DNA of 64,000 bases from Galeruca laticollis (Eukaryota; Arthropoda; Insecta; Coleoptera; Chrysomelidae). Each line of letters starts with the position of its first letter. Within the stretch, counting starts at the first letter, position 1. A program made the position numbers and the translations under genes. The stretch is from positions 17,853,114-17,917,113 of the forward strand of contig OY998179.1 of the NCBI GenBank assembly GCA_963921935.1, written 5' to 3'. This document shows, piece by piece, positions 54,606 to 64,000 of the stretch. The notes below the pieces were generated by a model that was not told where the DNA came from, did no database searches, and saw only the letters and a list, made by a program, of their open reading frames with translations.

Positions 54606-55220
54606 TTGTGCAATAATATAGTGATTTTTGGACTCGATACCAAACCCGAGGAAATAACGCCTGAATATATTTGTAACGAGCTAGGGCGACTAGTAAACGT
54701 TACAATAAATGAGAATGACCTGAATAATATTTACTCTTTGGGTAGGAAAGAACGAGCTCCTGTCAAAGTGGAATTTGTTTCATACTTGAAAAAATCAGAA
54801 GTACTTAAAAACGCAAAGAATCTCAAAGGTACCAACATAAAAGTAGCCAATGACCTAACACTCATCAAGCGAGAGGAGCACAAGATTTTAAGAAAACACC
54901 TAATTCTGGCGAAAGCAAATAATCATATAAACTGCTACATACGAAGAAACAAACTATTTGTGGACGGAAAAATATATTCTTCTGAAGAATTAGAAGTGAT
55001 AGAAACTACTGAAATAAACAGACCGAAATCAAATAGCGAACCTGCTACCCCGAAGCGAGATAAAGCAGTGGCAAACATTCCCAAAATAACAGCTGGGCAA
55101 ACATCATTTATTGCCAAAGAATTAGCAACCGGTTCCGGAAAAAAAGAAGAACAATCATTTGTGGGAGGAAAAAAAATAAATACTAGAGCACGCACAGGTT
55201 CTACGCAAAGCATCAAATAA
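54606..55220 (+). CDS. Non-LTR ORF1, RRM-like nucleic-acid-binding protein (5' truncated)
   Basis: 204 residues open to a stop. NNIVIFGLDTKPEEITPEYI, a first RRM-like strand, NDLNNIYSLGRKERAPVKVE, FVSYLKKSEVLKNAKNLKGT, IKVANDLTLIKREEHKIL, then NCYIRRNKLFVDGKIY (C-terminal domain strand) and a basic Lys/Ser tail. This is the ORF1p arrangement (RRM then CTD) seen in L1-like and several CR1/L2-type elements. The coiled coil upstream is missing because the Penelope fragment abuts at 54601. The true start codon is probably upstream and lost. Confidence 0.8.
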   Translation: MCNNIVIFGLDTKPEEITPEYICNELGRLVNVTINENDLNNIYSLGRKERAPVKVEFVSYLKKSEVLKNAKNLKGTNIKVANDLTLIKREEHKILRKHLILAKANNHINCYIRRNKLFVDGKIYSSEELEVIETTEINRPKSNSEPATPKRDKAVANIPKITAGQTSFIAKELATGSGKKEEQSFVGGKKINTRARTGSTQSIK

Positions 55221-55376
55221 TTTATGTATGTTAATTTACTATTTTTACTTTCTGTCTTTAATAACTTCATCAAAAATCTTATTAATGTCATCATACTTTG
55301 TTATTATATAAAAACCAAATAAATATTGTAATGACTGTCAAATAATTCAAAACTGTTTACTGGTTGGTGCATTCAC

Positions 55377-55868
55377 ATGGATGAATATATAACAAATTTT
55401 ATGCTAGAAAAAATAACAACATATCCCCTAAATGATACAAATGAAGCAAAAGAAGTTTTGTCTGTAAATAACAAATTGAATAACTTCAAGATTCTTAATA
55501 CTAATATTTGTAGTGTTTCAAATACTATAGATGAATTAAAAATATATCTTGAGGAACTTGAGACATGTTTCGAGTGCATAGTTTTAACAGAAACTTGGCA
55601 GGTCCCGGATACGTCCTTCCTCAGCATGGCCAACTACACAACCCTATACAATGGAGGTAGCTATAACCAAAATGATGGTGTTATCGTCTTTGCAAAAACA
55701 AACTCATACCATTCGCATGAACATATTCAGATAAACGGAGGTATATTATTGAAAATTGTAATGGTTATGGATAAGTTGAGTTTTTGCATTTTAGCATTCT
55801 ATAGATCTCCAGCAAGTCGAATTGACGACTTTCTTGACCAGCTTGGGGATATTCTAAATAAAGAAAGT
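55377..55868 (+). CDS. Non-LTR ORF2 endonuclease, interrupted by RTE insertion
   Basis: Open from MDEYITNFMLEKITTYPLND, a likely true start. Endonuclease blocks: FKILNTNICSVSNTIDEL, ECIVLTETWQVPDTSF (catalytic Glu in TETW), SYNQNDGVIVFAKTNSYH, LSFCILAFYRSPASRIDDFL. The frame is cut at 55868 where the 1955-bp RTE element starts. It resumes in 57824-58030 with SLFVGDINIDLL (catalytic Asp/Asn block). The protein acts as an apurinic/apyrimidinic-type nicking enzyme for target-primed reverse transcription. Confidence 0.88.
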
Positions 55869-57823
55869 CTTCTTCTTCTTCTTCTTTTAAATAGACCTAT
55901 TGGTCTGTTGCTTGCTGAAGCCGTCTCTGGATGGTTTCTTGCGAGGTGGACTGCCAGCTTTCCTGCCACCTTTTTGGGGGTCTTCCTGGTGGGCGATTTC
56001 CGTGTGGCTTGCTTTCCATCATTATTCTCGGTAATCTGTTTTCGTCCATTCTTCGTACGTGCGCGTACCATTCTCTTCGTCTCTGTCTGCCCCATCTGAC
56101 TATGTCTACTATGCTGCATTGAGCTCGTATGTCAGTGTTTCTTATCCTGTCCCGTCTGGTCTTCCCTAGGATAGTTCGTAGGATTTTCATTTCGGCCGAG
56201 CGCAGCATACTTTTTGTTTTATTTGTGTCTTCGCGTACTTCTATTCCGTAAGTCATAATAGGTCTGATGCAAGTCTTATAGATCTTCATCTTGCTATCTG
56301 TTCCCATGTGCTGGTTTGACCTTATCACATCTCTAAGACATCCTGACAGAGCTGCTGCTTTAGTTATGAGACTTCTTACTTCTTTCGCCGGATCGTGGTA
56401 GCTGCAGATATTTAAAGACATTGAGTTGCTCGATTGGCTTATCCTCTACAACCGCTTTACACCTGACAGGTTCTCTGGAGAATGTCATAGCTTTGGTTTT
56501 TGATGTTGAAATTGCCATGTTGAGTTGTTGGCTGACTTGATAGAATTTAAACAGCTGTCTCTGAAGATCGTTCTCCGTTTCTGCTATAATAGCTGCGTCG
56601 TCTGCATAGCAGACCATAGATATTTTTGAGTGGCCCATTTTGTACCCCAAATCTAAGGATGTGACTTGTTGTATTATTTCATCCATCAGGAGGTTGAAAA
56701 GGAAAGGGCTCAGGCTGTCACCCTGCCTAATTCCGCCTGGTGTTTTTATGTTGGATGTAGTTTGTTCTCCTGACTTGATCTTTGTCACATTTCCAGTGTT
56801 TAAGTTTTTAATTAGTTTGATGATTTGGAACGGGGACTGTCTTTTTGTTAGAATTTGTAGGACGTCTGTCAAGCGCACTTTGTCGAATGCCTTTGTTAAG
56901 TCTATGAAGCAGATGTAAGCAGGCTTGTTGAACTCTATTGATTTCTCCTTTAGTTGTTTCATTATGAAGAGAGCGTCCGTTGTTGACCTGTTTGTTCGAA
57001 AACCAAGCTGTTCCTCTCTATTCTTGATACGTGATTCAAATTTGTCTTTTAGGATGCTAGTGAGCAGTTTCATGGACGGGTTATGCCCCTTTAGTTTTCA
57101 GGTGCTGTCTTTTGCCCCTTTTTGAAGATGGGAATAGTGATGCTGCTGCGCCAATCTTCGGGAATCTGTGCTGTATTTAAAATTTTATTGAAAAGAGTTA
57201 GAAACTTCTCGATGAGTTTCTTTCCCCCATATTTTAGCAATATATTCGGGATGTTGTCTGTACCCGCGGCTTTCCTGGTTTTCAGCTTTTGTATTCTTTT
57301 TCTCAGCTCTTCCTCTGTTATCGAAACATCATCGGGTGTTTCGTCTTCATTCACCCATGTATCAGTTGTTTCTTCATCTTGGTACAGCAGCTCTGTAAAA
57401 TATTTTTCCCAGATGTCAGGTGATATGTTTCTAGTTTGAACGTATTCATTTACTGGTTTTTTTCTGTTTTTCAGCATCTTCCAAACCTTTCTTTGGGCTC
57501 CATAAAGGTCGTGTTCCATTTCACTGGTGAATCGTCTCCAGTGTTCCCTTTTTATGGCTCTGATAGCTGCATTGACTTTGTTTCTGTTTTCAACGTATCT
57601 CGTTCGATTGGTTTCTGTTGGTGAACTTAAATACAATAGGTAGCTTTTACGTTTCATATCTGCCAGTTCCTTCACTTCCTCACAAAACCATGACTTGATG
57701 TTCTTGTTGGCGTTTATGTTGATTGTGCGTTCTCCCATCGATTCTGTTGCAGCTTCTGTTATGCATGTTTTTATTTGTTGCCAGCCGTCTTCAACTTCAC
57801 CTGATGTGCAGATGTTATTCAGT
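55869..57823 (-). mobile_element. RTE-type retrotransposon, 5' truncated, nested with 12-bp target duplication
   Basis: AATAAAGAAAGT occurs at 55857-55868 and again at 57824-57835, flanking the insert. A (GAA)n tail on the minus strand at 55869-55885 marks the 3' end. The coding frames are nearly intact: 57738-57091, 57073-56360, 56421-55897. Confidence 0.93.
55897..57800 (-). pseudogene. RTE reverse transcriptase, few frame breaks
   Basis: N-terminal linker (WFCEEVKELADMKRKSYLLY, HWRRFTSEMEHDLYGAQRKV). RT: KLKTRKAAGTDNIPNILLKY, EDWRSSITIPIFKKG, QLGFRTNRSTTDALF, ICFIDLTKAFDKVRLTDVLQ, GGIRQGDSLSPFLFNLLMDE, VCYADDAAIIAETENDLQ (catalytic YADD). Thumb and C-terminus: AALSGCLRDVIRSNQHMGTD, PIMTYGIEVREDTNKTKSML, RRREWYAHVRRMDENRLPR and a basic Gly/Pro tail (RPPGRPPKRWQES). 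Only two or three frame breaks separate the three frames, so it is among the youngest coding copies. The endonuclease is lost by 5' truncation. Confidence 0.92.
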
Positions 57824-60265
57824 AATAAAGAAAGTAATCAACATTATTATAGCTTATTTGTAGGTGACATAAATATCGACTTGTTGAAAATAACTGAAGA
57901 TTCAAGAAATTATCTCGTATGATGAGTGAGCATGGCTTTCAATCAACTATTAATACTACAACAAGAGCGAGAAATGGATCTGAATCATGTGTTGAGAATA
58001 TATATTTATTAAAACAAAACAACAAAACTTCAATAACATATTACCTCTCACTATATCAACATCAATTACGGACCACTACATAACGTTGTTACAAATTGTA
58101 CTGAATGAAACTAAAAACAATTCAATAAACAAAAAATATTTTCAAAAAGTAGACGAACAATTATTACAAAAAGCAATTAATAGTTTAAGTTGGAAAAATG
58201 AATTGTACCCAATGCATGATATCGAATCGACAACAGAAAAATTCATCAACATCATAAACACATGTGTACAAAAATCAACTCAATACTTCAGATTAAAAAA
58301 TAGTCAACATAAAAGGAAAAATTGGATAACAAAATCATTGATAAAACACATCAACCAAAAAAATCATTCATTTTTATTATGGAAAGAAAATCCAAATAAT
58401 GTAAACTTGAAAAATGATTATTTAACGAAAAAAAAAAGAAACGGGAAAGAAAATAAAGGCAGCCAAAGAAAATTATTATAAAAAATTAGTTGAAATAGAA
58501 CAAAATGCAAGTAAAAAACTTTGGAACACTGTTAATGAAATTTTGAATATCAAGACAGGAAGAATAATAAATAATATTAGGAATGAAAAAAATGAGATCG
58601 TCACAGATCCAAAAGATGCTGCTGATATATTTAACAACTTCTTCGCGAATGTGGGGGAAACTTTGGCAAAGAACATACGACAAAATCCCAATTACAAAAG
58701 TAAAAAATATATAAATAAAAATTCACTTTTTCTTAAACCAACGAATACTACTAAGGTTGAAAATACAATAATTAGCTTAAAAAATAAAAAGGCTCCCGGG
58801 CTCGATGGAATGAAAGCTGAAACTCTAAAGATTATTGCAAAATTCATATGTGAACCTTTGACGGACATCATAAATAAATCCTTCGAATCAGGCATATTTC
58901 CTTCGATTCTAAAGAAATCTCTTATAACTCCAATTTTCAAAAATGGGAATACAGAAAATATTTCAAACTATAGGCCTATTTCACTTCTATCTTCAATAAG
59001 CAAAGTCTTTGAAAAAATTATAAAAACGAGACTTACGACATACCTATCAAATTATAATCTGCTGTCGACATCCCAGTATGGCTTTAGAGAAAAAAAATCT
59101 ACCAATGATGCAATCCATTCCTTGACAAAAACCATCTACGAATCCTTGGATTCAAGCACTCCATCTATTGAGGTTTTTCTGGATCTAAAAAAGGCCTTCG
59201 ATACTGTCGACCACTCCATACTTTTAGATACACTAGAAGATATGGGTGTAAGGGGTTCAGCTCATAATTTATTCAAAAGTTATCTAACAAGCAGAACACA
59301 AAAAACTAAATTCAAAAATCATGTGAGTGAAGATCAACATTAAATGTGGTGTACCTCAGGGAACAGTATTGGGGCCGGTGCTATTCGTAATTTACTTAAA
59401 TAATCTATTTGAACAGGAAACAATCGGAAAAATAATCAGCTTCGCGGACGATACTGTGATTTATTACAAACATGATGACTGGTATAATCTCAAAATAAAT
59501 ATTGAAAATGATTTTGGAAAACTCAAGGACTGGTTCGACAGCAGATTACTCTCAATAAACTTTGACAAAACTGTATACTTACCCTTCAGTAGTCATGAAA
59601 CGTCTCTGCCAAAATACAATCTTAATATCCAACAAGATTTTTCAATTAAACCTGCAAAAAGAATTAAATACTTGGGTATTTACACTGACAATCACTTACG
59701 ATGGAACCATCATATGGAATATTTAACTAAAAAGCTTCGGAGTATCCTATTTCAATTTAGGCAAGTAAGCCAATTTTTGAGCTTTGAATGTGAAACAATA
59801 CTGTACCACAGTTTGGTTGAGTCACACCTCAATTATGACATTATTGGCTGGGGAGGAGTTTCAAGGAACTTTCTAAATGCCCTCGAAGTATCTCAAAGGC
59901 GATTCCTCCGAATGATTCTCAACAAACCTAAAAGATATTCAAGCTCACTACTCTATACTGAAACACAAATATTAGATGTTAGACAATTATACATTATTCA
60001 GATAGGATGCCATCAATATAAAAATAAATACAAACTTACCACTCAAAATCATAGATACGCGACAAGATCGAATAATCAATACTGTATACCAACAGCTCTT
60101 AAAACAATAGGTCAAAAAGGTTACTCCTACTTGGCACCTAAATTATTCGGGCAACTACCACAGAGAATTATCGATGAAACTTTTTTTAAACGCTTCAAAA
60201 CTCAACTAGTAACATTTGTTAGAGAAACAGACAAAACAAAAATACAGAAAATGATAGAATGCTGA
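57824..60265 (+). pseudogene. CR1/Jockey-type ORF2, end of endonuclease through RT C-terminus
   Basis: Continues 55377-55868. Endonuclease end at 57836-57930 (LFVGDINIDLL), then a decayed linker (58086-58481). RT: ORF 58543-59343 with KNKKAPGLDGMKAETLKI, ISNYRPISLLSSISKVFEK, LSTSQYGFREKKSTNDAIH, VFLDLKKAFDTVDHSILL. ORF 59327-60265 overlaps in another frame: KCGVPQGTVLGPVLFVIYLN, FADDTVIYYKHDDWYN (catalytic FADD), IKYLGIYTDNHLRWNHHMEY, YHSLVESHLNYDIIGWGGVS and a C-terminal tail. Only one frame break lies inside the RT (about 59335). A 3' UTR to 60520 ends in (ATT)n. One of the best-preserved non-LTR elements here. Confidence 0.92.
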
Positions 60266-60494
60266 ATCAAAAAACAGAGAAGAGTAAACTCATATACGAA
60301 CTGTATGTCTGAAATACAATCATGTAAAAATGGAATTATATTGTTTTTAACTGCATTTTTTGTTTTTTTGAATTTTTTTAATTTTTGACACACTTGCCTA
60401 TATTCACCACATACAAGTATGTACAATACTTCTGTGGATGTCTAGATGTTTATTCAATTTTATTTGTATTTTATCACTGTATTTGTTAAATTTA

Positions 60495-60532
60495 TGAATA
60501 AACGTTATTATTATTATTATTATTATAATGAT
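60495..60532 (+). repeat. (TTA)n 3' tail of the non-LTR element
   Basis: AATAAACG then (TTA)n. Simple-repeat 3' tails of this kind mark CR1/L2-like rather than poly(A)-type LINE insertions. Confidence 0.8.
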
Positions 60533-60534
60533 AA

Positions 60535-61440
60535 AGGAAATCAGGAAAATTATATCTGCTGATCTTTAGAATTATTACTTAAGAAGACAGTTTAATAGTG
60601 GAGAACTCCTCAAATTTGTCTGTTCATTGACGACCTCAAATTGTGGGTCCCTTAAATGTCTTCTAATTTCTAATTCCTCAAGGAAATCTAGTTCTTATCA
60701 CATATTTGTAGTTCTGTTTTCGGTGTAAAGTAGTGGGATTTCTCCGTTTGTTTTAATCTGTATGCTCGCAAGTGTTCATTGTGTTTAATTTCCAAATTTC
60801 CAACGGTTTGACCCAAATAGATATCACTACATTCTCGACAATTAAGTTTATATATACTAGGCTTTTTTAATGGGGATATTTTCGTTTTCACAATTTTGTT
60901 CTCACATTACTTTTTGTTCTAAAAGAAATTGTTTTATTTGTTACTAAAGATAGTATGTTCGAAATATATTAGAAATATTATCAGCATATGTGATGGTTGG
61001 GTAATTTTGTATTTATTTAGTTTGTTTATGAAATATTAGTAGTAATGCCACTTTTTTCTCCATTTTTCTTAAGTAGTTTACTTATTTTATGTAAAGGATA
61101 ACCATTGGATGTGGCTATTAATTATTAATTTCTCTAGCAAAATTATATTTGTTCATAGGAACTAAAAATGTTCTAACTATCAATGAATTGAATGCTGATC
61201 ATTTATGTGACATTGGATGTTTGGAATTATATGATATCCTCACATCAGTGTGTGTTGGTTTTCTGTAAATTGAATATTCAAGTACATTATCAACTCTATA
61301 AACTTTTATATTAAAAAATTGATTGAGTTATTTTCTTCAACTTCTAATGTAAACTTAATTTTTGGTTGTAAATTATTAATATGGTTGAAAAATACATCTA
61401 ACTGTAGTTCACTAGCTACCTTGTCTGATATGTCGCTATT
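60535..61440 (-). pseudogene. Penelope-like element: RT end and GIY-YIG nuclease
   Basis: Minus strand from 61430: RT tail VDVFFNHINNLQPKIKFTLE, VEENNSINFL, IYRKPTHTDVRISYN and SFNSLI-like sequence. Then 60891-60688: ISPLKKPSIYKLNCRECSDI, YLGQTVGNLEIKHNEHLRAY, RLKQTEKSHYFTP, ending in ICDKN. The Y-x-YLGQT strand is the GIY-YIG core with its Arg replaced in IKHNEH. The C-terminal KQELDFLEELEIRR region follows to about 60590. The catalytic YVDD part was lost on the right, where an unrelated endonuclease fragment begins. Confidence 0.88.
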
Positions 61441-62120
61441 TCGTAGTCAAAAACAAATGATTAAATATCATGATTTTACATGAAAGTGGTCGAGGCATGT
61501 TTTGCTTATGGGTCTTATTATTTGATTAATGTAAGAGACAACATCGAATGTTTCTAGAGTATTTTTATATTGTTCAACATAATCAATATCTGATAAAAGA
61601 TCAATATTAATGTCTCCCATTAGTATATGGCATTTAGATTATTCTCCTTTTTTATTATTTAAAGAACTGTTAAGGTTCGTATTGAATATTTCGAGATATA
61701 TATCAGGTGATTTATGGTTATGACTATATTTTCATTTCTTAATTCAATTTCCAATTCTATTGCTTTCGTTTCAGGAATTTTGACAATTTTGTATGAATGT
61801 GTTAGTTTATCATTTACATACAAAACTACTCCGTCGCATTTAATATGGTCTCCATAATTATGTATTATGTCATATCCATTTAACTTAAAAATACTTACAT
61901 CTTCCTGTCTATTCGTTTCTGTTCTAGCATTTACATCAAAGTCGAGCAACTGGGTTAGAGAAAGTAAAAAGTTATCAAAAATATTTTGGATACTTTTGAT
62001 ATGCATATTTATTACTGAGATTTGACCATTTTTGTAATTTGTATATGTACTAAAATCTGATATCGAATTTACTTGAGACTCAATTTCCTTGTTATTATAC
62101 CGACATAAATACAAATCCAT
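61440..62120 (-). pseudogene. Non-LTR endonuclease fragment
   Basis: ORF 62120-61659: YTNYKNGQISVINMHIKSIQ, LLDFDVNARTETNRQEDVSI (TETN replaces the usual TETW), NGYDIIHNYGDHIKCDGVVLYV, IELEIELRNENIVITINH. 61640-61440 continues as GDINIDLLSDIDYVEQYKN, then YINQIIRPISKTCLDHF. This is the endonuclease of a CR1/Jockey-type ORF2 on the minus strand. It ends exactly where the Penelope sequence begins. Confidence 0.85.
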
Positions 62121-62513
62121 TTGTTATGATTTATGTTGGAATATACTATGAGAAGACGTAAAAAGAAATTATTGTAAACAACTAAAAAAAAGAAAGAAAA
62201 GATAAAATTAACTGAAATAAACTATCTCGACTCTTACTAGAAACAGTAAATTTCATTTAAAACACTAAAGATAGTTTCTAGTAAAAAGTACAGATATAGG
62301 GTTATAAATAATTAGGAATTTACCAAAAATGTACTGTTGAATACCTAAAATAAAACCAGTTTAAAAGAGTAACAACAGTAATGGACCAACCAGTTGCAAT
62401 AAGTATTTATTAATAGTCTGTGGGCCGAAGGAAGTTGAAACATGTATAAGGTTTTTACGAAATTATTTTTTAGTTTGGTTTATCCTCATGTAACACGGTC
62501 AACATTGAGGGAC

Positions 62514-62562
<49 letters not shown>

Positions 62563-62578
62563 TTTCTAATAAAAGAAT
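62121..62578. repeat. Penelope terminal scrap, mariner-like end and (TA)n
   Basis: 62212-62270 holds CTATCTCGACTCTTACTAGAAACAG and TTTCATTTAAAACACTA, words of the Penelope terminal repeat. 62500-62518 is GAGGGACACCCTATATAT, a mariner-like end. A pure (TA)n run follows to 62561. Nothing else is supported. Confidence 0.6.
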
Positions 62579-63281
62579 ATGTACAACTACAATATACTGC
62601 GTCGTGTGAAGAAAAGGAACAATGATAGGCAGTTAGGTACTCCTCAAATACACGAAGTTGCAATTTTTGAGGGCCCTACAACTCTGCCAAATACAAATGA
62701 GCCAGCGATAGTAAGCGAAGGCACTGGAACCTTTTTGCGCAGAACTCCACATCATCGGTTGAAGCACGATTCGATCGCTTGGATTATCTTTTAGAAAGTC
62801 TTGTGCAACAAGGGCAAAACAAGGAGTGCCGACCCGTATCTTTGAGAAGTGATTGCATATCTGAGTTCAATCCAGAAAATGAAAATTTATCCGCTGTTAA
62901 GTGCTGGAAAAAGTGGATGAGATGAAACAAATAAATAACTGGGATGACGCCACCACAATAAACCAAATGCAATCAAGATTATCTGGAATGGCACGAAAGT
63001 GGTACCACAGTCTTACCGATTATCCATGTTCCTGGAACGAATGGAAGGTCCTTATTTCCAAAACATTTCCCGACCATGCCGATAACGCAATGGCACTACG
63101 TAAAATGTTAAATAAAACGAAGGTACATAATGAATCAATGACAACTTGTTATTTTAAGAAAAAGGAACTATTTAGAACGTGTCAAAAAATATCTGGCCGA
63201 AATGCAGTGTCGTGCCTTATTGATTGTATACCAAATGTTACGATACAAAATGGTCGTTATGTTTCACCGGAGGCCCTCTAA
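62579..63281 (+). pseudogene. Gypsy gag (second lineage), frameshifted
   Basis: N-terminal leader 62579-62794 (VKKRNNDRQLGTPQIHEVAI). Capsid-like part 62901-63281: LEKVDEMKQINNWDDATTIN, SRLSGMARKWYHSLTDYPCS, WNEWKVLISKTFPDHADNAM, GRNAVSCLIDCIPNVTIQNG, RYVSPEAL. The W-x-EW..L...FP and AVSCxIxxI motifs are those of gypsy gag with a mag-like capsid. The end continues in another frame toward a zinc knuckle near 63420 (CFNCRLRG). Confidence 0.85.
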
Positions 63282-63566
63282 GAGGAATATCTTTCATCTT
63301 TACGAGATGACCATTTATATGAGACTAGCACTAGTACACCACAAACCACTAAACGCCCTGAAAGACCTGATCATCAAGGGGAACAAAGAAAAAGTACTGT
63401 GAAGATAGATCCTAAATAAGTGCAGTGTTTCAATTGCAGACTGCGAGGGCTTTACCAAAACGACCAAAACCCAAACGACGTGTAGAATGCGCTAAATTCT
63501 AATTACTGGATCGCGAGGCTTGTGCCACGTGGGGACGTCTCGAAACCGTCCAGATGTTGCCCCTAC

Positions 63567-64000
63567 AGGTGAGTCTTTGAATATTTTACAAGTTCCTGAC
63601 GATAATGCTGTAAATACATGTTATTTTATCGATTGTATTATAAATGGCGAGCATGTGAGACTTCACGTTAATTCAGGTTGTGGTGCAGTAACGATTCGAG
63701 AATGTGAGGTAGCTAGGCTTCGATTAAGGTGTGAGGCGACATCAGCTTGGTTACGTGGCTTCGGCGGTGGAACTCTTTTCGTAAATTCTAAGGTTTTAAT
63801 TCATTTGATAGTTGACTTGGCAGCCGCTGATGTAGACGTATTAATTGTGCCTGACGATATTAAAAACGTTCCTGTTGGACATCCTTTTCTTAACAATAGA
63901 GATGTTACTGTTATTATACATGATAACCAAGTTAGACTAATTGGTAAGAATAATATTTATTCATGCATGAACCAATTACCTCCAAAAAAGGTGAATTTAT
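63567..64000 (+). pseudogene. Gypsy protease region, open to the window end
   Basis: One frame stays open from about 63567 to the last base. ESLNILQVPDDNAVNTCYFI, GEHVRLHVNSGCGAVTIREC (the DTG position reads NSG, so the catalytic Asp is lost), LRGFGGGTLFVNSKVLIHLI, VDVLIVPDDIKNVPVGHPFL, NNRDVTVIIHDNQVRLIG. The pol should continue beyond the window. It follows the gag above on the same strand, with a zinc-knuckle segment near 63420-63540. Confidence 0.8.

Noticed and set aside
55799..56119. 106-codon minus-strand ORF over the RTE 3' end
   Set aside because: Another frame of the RTE C-terminus. The real frame there is 56421-55897.
57122..57624. Plus-strand ORFs within the RTE copy
   Set aside because: Antisense shadows of the RTE RT; their hydrophobic, Ser/Phe-rich translation is typical of the opposite strand.
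1..64000. tRNA, rRNA, CRISPR or bacterial operon signals
   Set aside because: No cloverleaf, rRNA core words or regular spacer arrays were seen. The ~174-bp array has no spacer structure, and the splice-like and transposon content is eukaryotic.

Overview
The window looks like a repeat-dense stretch of an AT-rich insect nuclear genome. The reasons are the family spectrum (Ty3/gypsy-like LTR elements, a copia gag relic, RTE- and CR1/Jockey-type non-LTR elements, an RNase H-bearing I-like non-LTR element, Penelope-like elements, Tc1/mariner, pogo, a possible piggyBac, a Crypton-like tyrosine recombinase), the short AT-rich intron at about 2.4 kb and the AT-rich microsatellites. The insect order cannot be fixed. 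I see no bacterial operons, no rRNA, tRNA or CRISPR, and no intact single-copy host gene.

Layout: 0-8.7 kb holds a decayed minus-strand gene of an unclassified transposon-associated protein family (205-2019), two direct 175-bp repeats, a possible two-exon gene tail, a 1432-bp tandem duplication carrying a THAP-type zinc-finger start, and a non-LTR reverse transcriptase (RT) relic. 9-11.4 kb is a broken Ty3/gypsy pol on the minus strand. Its integrase C-terminus runs in frame into a TARG1/OARD1-like macrodomain followed by a CCCH zinc finger, and its LTR family recurs as a solo LTR at 38.8 kb. 13-21.5 kb holds Penelope, gypsy and Jockey fragments and two Crypton-like tyrosine recombinase copies. 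One copy has every expected catalytic residue and one frameshift, GC-rich hairpins flank it, and both lie among nested inverted repeats. 22.8-28.6 kb is bracketed by TTAA plus a 16-bp inverted repeat, like a piggyBac, and contains a 2.7-kb I-like element, a copia gag relic and a ~174-bp satellite-like array.

29.4-34.9 kb is one gypsy insertion (4-bp target duplication ATAT) that itself took in a mariner element with ~411-bp terminal inverted repeats and a Penelope 3' end. 35-40 kb is a mosaic of gypsy, RTE, Jockey and Penelope pieces. 41.9-44.5 kb is a large foldback with ~0.9-kb arms and a small Tc1/mariner derivative inserted in one arm. 45.4-46.6 kb is a split pogo-type transposase. 47.4-52.3 kb is two consecutive non-LTR elements. 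54.6-60.5 kb is a long CR1/Jockey-type element (ORF1 plus endonuclease-RT ORF2) split by a 1955-bp RTE copy with a 12-bp target duplication. 60.5-62.1 kb has Penelope RT plus GIY-YIG joined to an endonuclease fragment. 62.6-64 kb is the gag-protease start of another gypsy element that runs off the window.

The genes do not form a pathway. They are selfish elements inserted into one another, and the insertion order can often be read directly. The most interesting items are the macrodomain-CCCH tail on a gypsy pol, a conserved hammerhead-ribozyme-like core in the Penelope terminal repeats, and the hairpin-flanked Crypton-like recombinase.
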